64,000 nucleotides of DNA from Buxus sempervirens (GCA_947561395.2 OX387186.1:41559220-41623219); one strand, 5' to 3'. Counted from the first letter of the stretch, positions 34,432 through 45,345 are shown. Notes: generated from the letters alone by a model not told the origin. Numbers and translations: made by a program.

Positions 34432-36131
34432 CTAATCTCCTAGCCGCTCCTCAAGCTCCCGAATCCGAGCTGCCTGAGCTGCAATGACTCCTGAAGCCCC
34501 CTCTGCAGCGGGATCACTCAAGAAGGAAATGACCTCATCTGAAAGGGCCTGCTTGATCCGCATACTCCTAAGGCTGGCCAAAGTATCCTGGTACTTCTGC
34601 CGGATCATACAGACCTCGAAGCGACGGGCCTGCCTCTGCTCCTCCAGCTTCTCTTCCACAGCAATACGGCGTGAGATCTGCTCCTCAAGCTGCCTCTCCA
34701 AATAAGCGCCCTGTATCCTGAGCTCCTGGGCCTCCCGTACCCATATCTGCTGAAGCCGCTTATGAGAAGCCCGCTCAGACTCTAGAATGTCCTCATAGGT
34801 GGGAGCCAAGACTACAGGAGGATCTTCGGGTACTGGGGCCTGAGTCTGTATCTGTTCCTTGATCCAGAAGAGATAATCCTTCACATGGGCTTTTGAGAAG
34901 ACTGGACCATGCATAAAGCGGACATAGGACCATTCCTTCATCAACCAGGCATTCAGCTTCATAGAAAGGGGCCCAAGACGATCCTCATATCCACATGGGA
35001 TGATAATCCCCTGGGTCGCACGGAACTGACGAAGGACCCGCAGAGGAAGATAAAGCACTGCATGCCTCAGGCCAGCCAGAATCAGAAAGTTGCGGTCTCG
35101 GAAGCTAATCATTGTCTCCGCATTAGGCTGATAAGTACCAGGCCATCTGACCTGGTCATCCTGAAGCGAGCCCAAGAAAGTGAACCAGCCCTGTTTGCCC
35201 CCTGGAATATCGGGGCACCCCCTGTTGCTCATCAACAAGGGGACTTTCAGACTCGGGAAGAAGTGTCGATTGATCTCTTCAATCTGACTCAAATGATCAA
35301 GTAGCCAAAGCTGCAAAGGAAGGGAGATATGTCAGCACATTGTATAATAAGAAAAAAAAAAGCAAAAAAGGGCAAAAAGAAAGCCAAAAAGCAAGAAAAA
35401 AGAAAAAAAAAAAAAATTTTTACCTGCAGGATCTGGGCACATGCTAGGAAGCGTTTCGACTTCCTGTTATAGCAGTCGGTCAAGGCCTGATACATCCCTG
35501 CCAAAATCATGGGGGCCAACCGCTCCCGCTCCCTAACCTGGCATATCACTGAAATCAAGGCCAAGTCCACCTCGTCATCCTCCCGTGGGAAAAGTAACTG
35601 GTTGACCACAATCAAAGTCAGGGCATTAAACCGGGCCTCCTTATCTTCTCCCCTCAAAAGCTTCTCAGTCAAGAAAGCCTTAGATAGGGTCAAAAGGGTG
35701 TCAGAATCCCCCAAGTCCTTCTTCCCTATGCCCAAAAAAGTAGAAGCTTCCTTCTTGTAACTGGGCCTAAGAGGTGGATTCACCACCTTCTCATCAAACC
35801 TCAGGCCCAGGATGGTTTCCACCTCCTCAATGGTTGGGGTCATCTCATGGTTCCCGAAACGGAACAAGTTGAGGTCAGGAACCCAATGACCAATCATGGC
35901 CTCTATAATCTCTCACCTAAAGGGAACCTTGGGAATGAGCAGGATGTGGCCTAGATTGGTAGTACCCCATCTCCTCTCCTCATCTAGGGTCATAGAGTTA
36001 ACCCACCTGGTGTAAAAGGAATCCACAGGGTTGTACCTAGTGAGATTTGGGGGTTTTGATCTAAAAGGCTGTTTTGCAGGGGAGACAGTGTGGACAGACA
36101 ATAATGGGGCAGAAAATGATCCGGATTCCAT
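34432..36131 (-). pseudogene. Antisense gene B: PMD/DUF7745-like protein, 2 exons, one in-frame TGA
   Basis: Exon 1 is 36131-35424 and exon 2 is 35310-34432. The 113-bp intron (35311-35423) has donor CTGCAG|GTAAAA, a T-rich tract and acceptor TTTGCAG|CTTTGG, and joins CAQILQ to LWLLDHL in phase 0. The product would have about 527 residues plus one stop. It shows LFRFGNHEMTPTIEEVETIL, KKEASTFLGIGKKDL and KAFLTEKLL, then the segment RWPGTYQ ... LRHAVLYLPLRVLRQF, and a long C-terminal coiled coil (about 34450-34800). I assign it to the plant mobile domain/DUF7745 group from memory of the TPTIEE motif. It is clearly homologous to the ORF at 53949-55381 in element 2. TGA at 35915-35913 (codon 73) replaces a position that is Trp in element 2. 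A downstream ATG at 35897 could allow re-initiation. Confidence 0.75.
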
Positions 36132-36240
36132 TGGATGTGATGGGAGCAAGCTAGAACTCAAGAGGAGGAGGAAAAAGGCGAAAAAGGGGGTTTCTAAACT
36201 CAAAAACTCGTAAAAAATGCTCAAATCCCGAGGCTGGTTG

Positions 36241-36401
36241 CATTTATAGCATCTTTTAATGTATCCGGTAACTCAGACTGGATACAAAAGCTTCATTAAT
36301 ATCCGGACAAGTATACCGGATACAGAGGATTCTATGAATATCCGGTATGACATACCGGATACCAAGACCAATCAAGGTATCCGGTATGTCAGACCGGATA
36401 C
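36241..36401 (-). promoter_or_regulatory. Candidate promoter of antisense gene B: TATA box and CCGGAT cluster
   Basis: On the minus strand GCTATAAATG (36250-36241) lies 110 bp upstream of the gene B start codon. Directly upstream (36261-36401) are four CCGGAT inverted-repeat units of the same type as in the LTR promoter. The order cluster, TATA, start is the same as in the LTRs of elements 1 and 2. Promoter activity is inferred. Confidence 0.6.
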
Positions 36402-36613
36402 AAAGAAAAACAGCAGAAAAATGAGCTAAGGATGAAAAATCCGAATTTTTTACCTGTTTTACCTGCTTACATGCCATAATTGCATAAAATTGAGAGCAAA
36501 AGATGTGCAAGACATGATAGAATGAATAAAAAGTTTTTTTCATATATATCTGGAAGTTTTGTACAGGGATGATGATATAAATACATGAAAATGAAAAAAA
36601 TCCTAATCTACTC

Positions 36614-39294
36614 CTATGCAGGATCATCCCCGCGTCCTCGGCCGCGTCCACCTCTACGGCCTCTCCCCCAAAGTGCTCGGCCTCTAGAGTATGCAAGGAT
36701 CCGCTCGGCTGCATGGCGAGGGTGCCGACCTACCACCTGCTGGAGCTGATACTCCAGGCAATACTCCTCGATGTCTGGGGGTAGAGCAGGAGTGGAATCT
36801 GGGGAGGAGGCCTCTGGCTCAACAGCAACCGGCCCAACTGGGCCCTCATCCAAAGCATCCTCTGCTCCCGCAGCTCCAGAAGGCCCAGCATCAGCAGCAG
36901 AGGGGCCGGGATCAGAAGTAGCTGAGTCCATAGAAAAGAGAAAAATCAGAAGACTCAGATATAAGGAAGAATAAAGGAGGAGAATTAAAAGAAGATCATA
37001 CCAGGAATGTCTGCAGAAGGAGCAGGAGGATCCGGCTCGTCAAGACCAGCCGCTGGGGCACCCTCGGGATCGGCAGCCCGAGCTGGGGATGGGTCAGGAA
37101 TAAGGAAATCATGCTCAAAGAAGGCAGCATCCTGATCCGGGACCGGGCCCTGCACAAATCAAACAAGATTATCAGAACAGCAGAAACAGGAAAATAATGA
37201 AAGAAATGAAAATATGAGAAGGCCAGATACCTGTCTAGACTGGAGCTCAGCCACTAAGGCCTCCAGCTCCCTGATCCGGGCATCCCGCTGGGCCACGACC
37301 GCATCGTGCTCCACGATCATATCATCGATCGCAGCCCGCTGGCTCTCGAACCGGTCCCGAATGGAGTTCAGCTCATGTACCTGCCAACAAGAACAGAAGT
37401 AGGGTCAGAAATGCATAAGGGGAGAAAAGATGAAAATATAAAGAGTAAAAGACTTACCGTGTCCTCATGGATCCGGATATGGATCCCGCCAATCTCTGTC
37501 ACCCCAGCACGAGTGGGTCGATCCATCAAGCATCCAATAGACACCCTCTGGAACCACTCGTCATAATCTCCAGCTACTGTGAGCCCCTCCGCATCCAGGA
37601 AGTGATCGAACTGATCAACATCAAAGCCCGGGAGGAGTGTGTCGGGACCCACAGGAGGAGGAGGGACGGGGATGCGAAGTGCGCTGGTGTGCTGGAAGTA
37701 TAGGCGCTCTCCTAAGTACATCACCCTACCAAGCCTCCCGAGGAAGCACTGGTAGGGCTGACGTCGTCGATCTCTATCGAAGGCATCCTGTACCGCCATC
37801 TCACGAGCCACTCCAACATCCAAGTCATCAAATCGGGACAGGAGGAGCTGCAAAAAAGGGAAATTGTCAGGTACAGTCGAGATACAGGAAAGGAAATAAA
37901 AAAAATAGAGGACCTACATCAGATCGGCGGGCACGGTCTAAGTGCACCCGGGCGGTGCGGGGCTGACTCCTATCAGCATCCCGGACCTGGGCCGACCATC
38001 GCAGGGCCACAGGGAAATCCGCAACCTCAGGAACCGGGGAGGGGCGGAAGAAGGTCATATAGGTGTACATGAACACCTGGCAAAAGAAAAATCAGTCAAG
38101 AAAAGATAAAGCCTAAGGAATTAAACTAGACAGATGAATGCAATACCTTTAGAATCTGCCAGAAGAACCGGCTGCTGACTCCATCACCCCTCGGGGATGC
38201 CAGGCCTCGAACCGCTCGGCACAACCCGGCTAGGATGGTCCCATAGATGAGCCGACCCCATGCTAGCTGGCGGGTCTGATGGAAATCTCTCAAGGCATCC
38301 AAAAAGAGAGGACTAACGCCAGTCGTATCCTCCGGAAAGAAGCAGCTCCCCAACATCAGCAGGAATACATGTCGGAAGATCGGTGCAAAGGCTGCATCCT
38401 CCACAGAGACGGTCTCATGCCTCCTCTCAAAATGACGAGCCAGACTCTCCCGCAGCCAGCTAATGGAGAGCCGGCCGCTCCGCCCATCCCAAGCAGTAGG
38501 TGGCAGGGCCTGATATCCCAAGAGAAGTCCCATATCCTCCACAGAAGGCCGCTCCAAGACAATGGTCCGCCATGTCAGAGGAATGCCCGTAATCATCACA
38601 AAATCGGAGGGGCGGATCCCCAGCTCCACGTCCGGCAGATGGAATGACTGAGTCTCTGGGAAATATCTCTCCATCATGGCAAAAATAAGCGGACGGTCGG
38701 CTCTGAATGATGGAATACTGAGGAAGTGATCCAGGTGGCACCTCCCAAACTCCCGCCTGAGTGCCGGAGAAAGTGACTGTGCCAACTCAATGAATCTCCC
38801 CCAGCTGCCTCGCAAGTGGGAAGAATGGTATGGAAGCGGCACATCGGCCCTGATGCACATGGAGGGGTGGCTATCCAAGCCATGGAGGAGCTCTGTATCA
38901 TGCACAGAGGCCCTCAACTCCTCAGGAACTCCTGCAAGAGCTACAGCAACCCCCTCCGGAGCCGTATCTCTGGCTCTGCCTCGGCCTCTGCCACAGCCTC
39001 TCTCGCCCTCAGGGGCCTGATCCTGAACCCGGCCTCTGCCTCGGCCTCGACCACGAGCGGGTGCAACCACGGGCTAAATTTCAAAGGAACAACGTGAAGA
39101 TTTGTGTAGAAAGAAGAATAGAAGAAAGAAAAGAGAGAAAGTGCTTGAAAGTCTACCTCAGCAGAGCTCTCTCGAGAGTCGCCTAATGGCTCGGACAGGG
39201 TGGCACTAGAACTAGTCTCAACCCGAGCTCGAGAAGAAGAGGGCCGGTCGGCCGGGTCAACCTCCTCACGAACACGAGAACGACTCCTAGCCAT
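36614..39294 (-). CDS. Antisense gene A: plant mobile domain (PMD) protein, 7 exons, intact
   Basis: Exons (minus strand): 39294-39157, 39073-38147, 38076-37918, 37847-37458, 37380-37231, 37149-37002 and 36921-36614. The introns are 83, 70, 70, 77, 81 and 80 bp, all GT-AG with T-rich 3' ends. Phases are 0,0,0,0,0,1. The joined frame is 740 codons including TAG, without interruption. Domains: a Ser/Arg-rich N-terminus, RG-repeats early in exon 2, and then a PMD core (WGRFIELAQSLSPALRREFG, RADRPLIFAMMERYFPETQ, SFHLPDVELGIRPSDFVMIT). Further PMD-like sequence spans exons 3-4, exon 5 is coiled-coil-like (REQ-rich), exons 6-7 are Pro/Ala/Asp-rich, and the C-terminus is RG-rich (GRGRRGGRGRGRG). PMD proteins include the Arabidopsis MAIN/MAIL group, which act in the nucleus in transposon silencing and genome stability. 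The role here is unknown. Splice sites were read by eye. Confidence 0.82.
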
Positions 39295-40283
39295 CTACAC
39301 AGGGAAGTGTTTTATGAATTTCAAAGTTGGCTTTGCTTGCAGTTCACATCCAATTTTACATGATTATTTTTCAAAATTATCGTGAATTATGAATTTTACT
39401 GGGAAGTGAGAAATACTTCTGTTGCTAATCCTGAAACATTTCCTAAAAGATTCCTACAGTACTTAACATTTCCTGTATATTGTGGTTCCAGGATATGAGA
39501 AGAGGGAAGGCTCAGGTATCAAAGGCAAGCAGAATTACAGAAATCCAGATTAGACAGTCAATTAAGAAAAATTCACAGCAAAATGGAAAGGGAGCAGAAG
39601 CTTTTTAACCCCGGCAATACTGAAGATAGAAAACATGCAAGTGGCAGATTACCACCAGCATGCAAATCAGGATTCAAGTCAAACTTTTGTAGCATGGTAT
39701 AACCATTGGCAGGCAATCTAAAGACAGCAAGAGTTGGCATACAAAGCAAATTGTAGAGAAAAAAAGCACAGCATGGCATTTACAATAAGCAATTCAGTCT
39801 GGCATCAAGCCCAGGCTACTTGGTCACTATCAATTTGGGTGTACTTCAAAGAAAATTTTTTTTAGACCAAGAGGCCTGCAGCCGATGAGATGATCAAAGA
39901 TGGTCCCCTCAAGCAAACAAAAATAACCAATTGTCAGCATATGGTCAGGCCTAATGTCAATCAAGGCACCAAAGCATCACAAACATGGCAATTCGGCATA
40001 GTATATGGCAAAAATGCTGGAAATCATGCAAGATTTGAGGAGCAAAAATTCATCAAACCATACTCGAACTCAACTGTCTGAAGTTGGGAACAAAAGGGCT
40101 ATTCAATCTGAGCATGGCCATTCGACAGGAAAATTTTGGCATACAAGTGTTTACAAGAAAGAAATTTTCGGCAGAAAAGTTAGAAAATAAGTGGCCATTC
40201 GGTGCCTGAGCTAAACAGGAGCATGATTCGATTAAAAATGCCAAGCTACCACTGTTTGATTAATAAGGAAGTAAAAGAATAAC
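39295..40283 (-). other. Probable 5'-UTR intron of antisense gene A
   Basis: On the minus strand CCCAG|GTTATT at about 40284 is a reasonable donor, and CCTGTGTAG at 39295 directly precedes the ATG of gene A. The roughly 990-bp interval contains no recognisable gene. A long first intron in the 5' UTR is common in plant genes. Other splice choices are possible. Confidence 0.4.
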
Positions 40284-40619
40284 CTGGGATTGCTGGAACT
40301 TAGATGGAACCACCGAAAATGGGAAGAAATCGAGCTAGGGCTCGACTGCAGCTGTCAATGGCCGATCACTGAAGTCGCCGGAGTTGCAGGTCGTCGCCGG
40401 CAGCAATAGGAGTCGTCGGAGTTGCTGGAGATCGCCGGAGAAGCAGGACGAATCGTCGGAGTCGAGGACGAAGGTCTATGGCCGGTCTGAGTAATCGGAG
40501 CAAGAAGAAAAGAAATGAAAAGTCGCGGTCGCGCGCGACTTAAGTAAACTTGGAGGATCCGGATACTCAGGCCGGATACCCACAGACCCTTGATTATCCG
40601 GATATACATACCGGATACC
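40284..40619 (-). promoter_or_regulatory. Candidate promoter and first exon of antisense gene A
   Basis: Two CCGGAT inverted-repeat units lie at 40557-40619. On the minus strand they are followed by AAGTTTACTTAAGTCG, which aligns with AAGTTTGCTTATAAATAG after the cluster in the element 2 LTR, though the TATA sequence is degraded here. The interval 40284-40530 is GC-rich with repeated CTCCGGCGA-like motifs, as expected for a leader exon. Weak evidence, mainly positional. Confidence 0.4.
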
Positions 40620-40800
40620 AAAGAAAAAAGAAAAAAAACAGAAAAAAATAGAGAAAAAACAGAAAAGAAAAGAAAAAAAAAAAGAAGAAAAGGAAATGAA
40701 AAGAAAAAAAAAAGAGAAAAAAAAGAAAAAGAAAAAAAAAGAGAAAAGAAAAAAGAAAGAAAAAAAACAAGAAAAGAAAAAAGAAGGAAAAGGAAAGAGC
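40620..40800 (+). repeat. Purine-only low-complexity tract
   Basis: About 180 bp consist almost only of A and G (AAAGAAAAAAAAAGAGAAAA type). It gives long open frames on both strands, which I regard as artefacts. It lies between the antisense gene promoter region and the 3' LTR, and could act as an additional polypurine primer site or as a separating element. Confidence 0.85.
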
Positions 40801-40829
40801 AAAATTGTGCTACAATTCTTACTATTTTC

Positions 40830-41035
40830 TCAAAAATCCTATTCTTGTCTCAAAATCCACCTCACAGCCACGAGAGCTCTGTGGAATTTGGGACAACTTT
40901 GGGAAATGTGACTGGTCAAAAGGATGATATCCACTCAATTTTCAACTTGGTTTGATAAAAAATCAGTTTTTCAAAAAATCCTATTTTTGGGCTTAAAATC
41001 CACTTCACAGCCACAAAGGGCTCAGTGGAATTTAA
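40830..41035 (+). repeat. Direct repeat AAAATCCACYTCACAGCCAC upstream of the polypurine tract
   Basis: Two copies of about 55 bp lie at 40838-40893 and 40979-41035, both containing AAAATCCAC, TCACAGCCAC and GTGGAATTT. They are about 140 bp apart. No function is known. Confidence 0.65.
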
Positions 41036-41197
41036 GAACTCTTGGAGAGATGCCCCCCTTAAAGTGAGGGCTTTTTGGCAAATCTCCACTCAAAAATGGT
41101 TTTCTACAGAAATTGAATTAAACCGAGCAAATCATGCTCAAGGGAATGCAATTTGGGCTTGTCTACTCTTTGCAGCTCACTGCTTCGCAGCTCCCAC

Positions 41198-41210
41198 AAA
41201 GAGGGGCAGT
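41198..41210 (+). other. Polypurine tract of element 1
   Basis: AAAGAGGGGCAGT is directly before the 3' LTR. Element 2 has AAAGAGGGGCAGC at the same position (62574-62586). The shared primer sequence means the same replication machinery could serve both. Confidence 0.9.
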
Positions 41211-43489
41211 TGTAGACACCCCAAATTGCACAAACAATCATAAAAAATCATTATCTCCTGGAAAGCCAGCACAGAATTTGAAGAAAATAGACTTTTACCT
41301 GTATCCGGATACTCAATCCGGATACAAGTACTCCTTCCCGTATCCGGATACTCATACCTAATACATGTGAGCCTTAGCGTATCCGGTAACATGTACCGGA
41401 TACCTTAAAGCCCTTTGTTATCCGGTCTGATATACCGGATACCTTGAGTTTGCTCAAAATTAGGGTTTTCCGAGAGCTTTTCACTTTTACCATCATGTCC
41501 CTCATTAAATGAGGAGAAATCGCGGAAATAACCTTAGGGTTTAGGTTGGAGGGGTTCTAGACATTAATTTGTGTCTACCAATGACCTTAGCCCTTGCCTA
41601 TAAATAGGAGCCTCCTCCTTGAGCAAATGGCACACAACTCTTGTTTTGAATTCTCGCAAAGAAGAACTCCAAGAGAAGAAGAAAACCGCTGTGGAATCGC
41701 CTCCAGAACTCAGGTAAGCCTCAACTTTTCTTTTTATTTTCCGTCTTTACATTCCTAGATCTTGATCTCTTCTTCTACCTTTCTGTAGTGTAAAGCCTTG
41801 TTTGTATGTGTGGAAATCCTTCCCCGGCTCAAAGTATCTCAAGACTCCCCTAGCCGTAAAACGTGAAGGCGGATCTAGGAGAAACGAGACTGGGGATTGA
41901 CCCTAGTGCTAGAACCTATGTAGCATAAGGCCTTTTTGATTGATTGTAAACCGTTCCATATTCAAAGTACCCTTGATTATCTTAAAGAGAACAGAGGGAA
42001 ACGATAATGGAACGGAACCCTAGGCTATGCTAGAACCTACTTTATTGAATCTATATGCATATGTATGGATCTTGCTTGGGTTTTCACTTTGCACACATAT
42101 TACACTATTTTGGCGGGATAGGCTCACATTTGGGGTTTATTGCATTTATTGTGATAAATCTCAAATAAATGGCCTCAATCAATTCTGGAGTGTTTTTTAA
42201 TGTTTTTCAAAGGTTTTGGATTCATATCACACGAATCTCACACACTTTGTCAATTTTCGGATTTGGTTTTCTTCAAAAGTGGCTTAGCTTGACAGCACCT
42301 ATACCCTTACTTTGGACATCCGTAACTTCATCATCCGGATGAATTTTGGGGCGATTCCAAAACCATGGGAAAGGTGAGGCTGTCTAGTTTATGTCCACCA
42401 AATTTCATGAATTTCTATCTAGCAGATTTTTGACACCTCTCTGTCGAAGTTAAGTGGACAGTTCAGGTTCAAGTACAGAACTTGTCACTTCGACGGACCG
42501 CCATGTGTTCGTTTTAAGTCCGATTCGAGTGATTTTTATTTCTGAGTACTTCTTTTTGAGTCTATTTTCAAATCCAGTTGGTTTCATAATTTTTGGATTC
42601 CATTTGAATTATTGGTAGCCGATTTACTCAGGACTGCTCATTTGCACTTTTCTGGGTAAATCTGTGATCTTCGGGGCCTGTTCGGGAGGCCACCCAAGGC
42701 ACATCCGACGGGATTTTTGTATGAGGCTAGTTTCTATTGAAATATGGCCATACAGACTTCAATCACACCAAATTTCGTGGACTTTTATGTAGTGGATGTT
42801 TCTAGACAATTTTCCAAAGTTGCCCACTTACCACTTTTAAAAATCCCCAGCAGCAACTTCAAAGGAGCATAACTCCTAGATTTTTCATCGGAATGAAGTG
42901 AAATTTTGCATGAGACTCTTATTTATCCTAATATTTCAAATGGATTTGGTTTGGTTCAATTCAGAATTGGATTTGAATGATTTCAAGGCAAATGGCATAC
43001 TTTTTACCGAATTTTCCGGATTTGATTTAACTTGGTTTTGAGCAACTTGGGCTTTGATTTCCATCTTTTGAGATATTCCAGAAATGATATTGACATGAGA
43101 GAGGATCTAGAATCCATTTAGATCTTCATGTGAATATATCATACACTTGTTCCTTTTTCAAGGCTTTTTTTCATGATTTTTAGCAAGCTTCTTATTTTCT
43201 TTTTAGCATGAACATACACTTGGCAACCACTTCGTGTGGATGAATGGGGGTGCCTAACACCTTCCCCCGTTCATAATCTAATCCCCTTACCCATCTCTGG
43301 ATTTGATTTTGAAGTAGGGTTATTTTTATCCTAGAATTTGTCTTTTGGCTATTTTTGCTATTTTTGATCTCTTTTGGTGTCCATTCTCACCCCAAAATCA
43401 TGAATGGTGGCGACTCTCCCAATTTTTGCGTTGAGCCCGTGTGTTGACGGAGGGACGATCACTCCGGTGATTTTTTCCAATGTCTCACA
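41211..43489 (+). repeat. 3' LTR of element 1
   Basis: 2279 bp, the same length as the 5' LTR, with three visible substitutions. It is followed by the GGCGC duplication at 43490-43494. Confidence 0.97.
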
Positions 43490-43494
43490 GGCGC

Positions 43495-44446
43495 CTACCT
43501 CTTAGGTGAGCGCCGGTGAGCGCGAGGTGAGCGGATTCCCCCTATGATTTTCATTTCTCTGTTATTCCAAGATCTACATGACTGGCCGGTTTGTTTATGT
43601 CTGTAATTGTTCCACTACAGTCCTAATACTCCCAGAAGACTTCCCAACCATATTTGGATTTAATCTAAATACATTTAATCTCAAGATAAATTTCGGTCTC
43701 CGACTCTGTTTCATGCCATTCCAGAAAACTAAAAGAAAACTCAAGAGATCATTTAAACTACAACCATGCATCAGAATAATCTCGAGAAAACATAAAACAC
43801 AAAACCCCAGTTGTAAATCAGTGCTACTCACAAGTATACGCTTAATCCCAGAACAGAAGCTTATTCCACAACCGGCCGAGCATGACTTCCGGCTGCGCGC
43901 GTGGATGCGAAGGTCGCCGAACTAATCCCCTGCTCGCGAGAGGAAAAACCCACTGAAATCTGGATCTCCGACTCCACTAATCCAGTCGTAGCTCTCGCGG
44001 TTCTCATCTCTTCCCAGCGAAACCCTAATCGCCACAGTAGCCGCCCTAATTTCAGAGCAGCAACCTTCCCCCAAATCCCCGAAAATTTTTATATCAGTTA
44101 CCTATTTATACACCGCGAGGGTTTAACCTAATTCACCATTTACCCTCGGAATCCCCTTTATACCCCTCATTAAGGTAGGGCTTTCCCGGGTTTTACGTAT
44201 TGACTAATTTTTACTTACTGCCGTATTTTAAGTTTGAATATGACTTACATATTAATATTCCACTTCATTCTCTTTGACAACTAATGACCACCAATTTCTA
44301 ACAAAAACAAATTTGATTTAACCTGTCCATAAATCCATATGTTCATACTCTTGCATATATTTTTATTTTTATCTCTGTTATTGTTACTTTATTTTATTTT
44401 ATTTTATATATATATTTTTTTTTCTACTCAAAACTGGGGTTTTACA
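43495..44446 (-). repeat. TGTAACGCC-type solo LTR, right part (LTR start)
   Basis: Continuation of 18962-20800 beyond element 1. On the minus strand the LTR starts TGTAAAACCCCAG at 44446. A TATA box lies about 350 bp in (GTGTATAAATAGG, near 44100). GCGCTCAC-type inverted repeats resume at 43495-43540. The ORF at 43578-43925 has no recognisable domain. An AT-rich stretch fills 44340-44425. Confidence 0.75.
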
Positions 44447-44451
44447 CGCAG

Positions 44452-44823
44452 CCTCCAACATCTCATCCTAAAGGTTCACTTCAAGGCCAATCCCAAACAG
44501 ATCCAGCAGGTCAATGATCACCTTTTCGTCGTGGAATTTTTAGGGGATATTAAAGATGTGGATCTACAGGGTGATGGATTGGAACTTCTAAGCCAAACCA
44601 GCTTCTTCATCTTTGATGTTTCCATCAACAGCAAAGAAGAGTTAACAATCCATGGCTGAGAAGCCAGGACCTTTTCCTTTTCAGCTTCCTTATGAATTGC
44701 CACCAACAACCTTGTAGGGCCTATCTTCATAACTTTAGCAATGGAGATGTTTCTCCATAGCTGCAGTGAAGAGTTTTTGAAAGAGTTGAGCTGGAAATCT
44801 TCCTCGCTCATTTCGCATATCAT
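44452..44823 (-). pseudogene. LINE ORF1 5' fragment (DUF4283-like)
   Basis: From ATG at 44823 the protein reads SSLQLWRNISIAKVMKIGPT, then KEAEKEKVLASQPWIVNSSL, the typical start of the DUF4283 domain in L1-type ORF1 proteins. The frame then shifts. It continues, after a stop, into the zinc-knuckle part at 18961. The insertion point is marked by the CGCAG duplication. Confidence 0.75.
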
Positions 44824-45345
44824 AAGATTTTTCTAGGATTTCTCCACTCTTTGTTTGTCTTCCAAGGAAAGAGAGAACAATGTTTGATCTAGGAGGGATG
44901 AAGAGCTTTTTTAAGGTTGTGGGTGATGTCTTCCATAGGATAAAACAAAAAGGGTAACTGGAGAGTAGGGTTTAAGGTGAAGACAGTCCAAAGGGCCGCA
45001 AAGACTCAGTGGAACACAAGATAGGTAAAGGACCAAAACCGCCAAGGGAGGAAACTAGCCAACCACTATTAGTGTGATCCCATGGACAAGAGAACAAAAG
45101 CAATCTGCCCCAAAAAACCCTAATCGCTTGAGCACAACTCGACACTTTTCCCAAGAAGCAGCCTCTTAAAGTATTTGTCCTCCTTTCCCATGGACAAGAG
45201 GACAAATGCAATCTGCCCCAAAAAACCCTAATCTCCTAAGCACAACTCCACACCTTTCCCAAGAAGTAGCCTCTCAAAGTATTGTTTAAAATATCTCCAT
45301 CCTATCTTATAAATTGCTTACCCAAAAAAAAAAAAAAAACTCTTC
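44824..45345 (-). repeat. LINE 5' region with about 95-bp direct duplication
   Basis: Units 45079-45173 and 45188-45283 both contain CCATGGACAAGAG, GCAATCTGCCCCAAAAAACC, AGCACAACTC and AAGTATT, with roughly 88% similarity by eye. They lie upstream of the LINE ORF1 on the minus strand, where 5'-UTR monomer repeats occur in L1 elements. An A15 run follows at about 45327-45341. That the region is the LINE 5' UTR is an inference. Confidence 0.5.

Larger units (their letters stand above)
20801..43489 (+). mobile_element. Element 1: near-complete Tat/Ogre-like Ty3/gypsy retrotransposon, 22.7 kb
   Basis: Two 2279-bp LTRs (20801-23079 and 41211-43489) start TGTAGACACC and end TGTCTCACA, with a 5-bp duplication. 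They differ at three positions by eye (20832/41242, 22516/42926, 23069/43479), so insertion was recent. In order it contains a PBS, long leader, tandem array, Gag-protease, RT-RNase H, aRNase H-integrase, a 3' region with two antisense genes, a purine-rich stretch, a polypurine tract and the 3' LTR. The aRNase H after the normal RNase H places it in the Tat lineage. Coding interruptions: an A9-associated frame change at 29900, a TAG at 31759 and a TGA at 35915. Confidence 0.97.

Noticed and set aside
38279..39385. Plus-strand frames (76-122 codons) opposite gene A
   Set aside because: Shadow frames of the antisense PMD exons, with no recognisable domain.
40590..40955. Lys/Glu-rich plus-strand and Phe-rich minus-strand frames
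   Set aside because: Purine-only low-complexity DNA has few stop codons. There is no recognisable protein.
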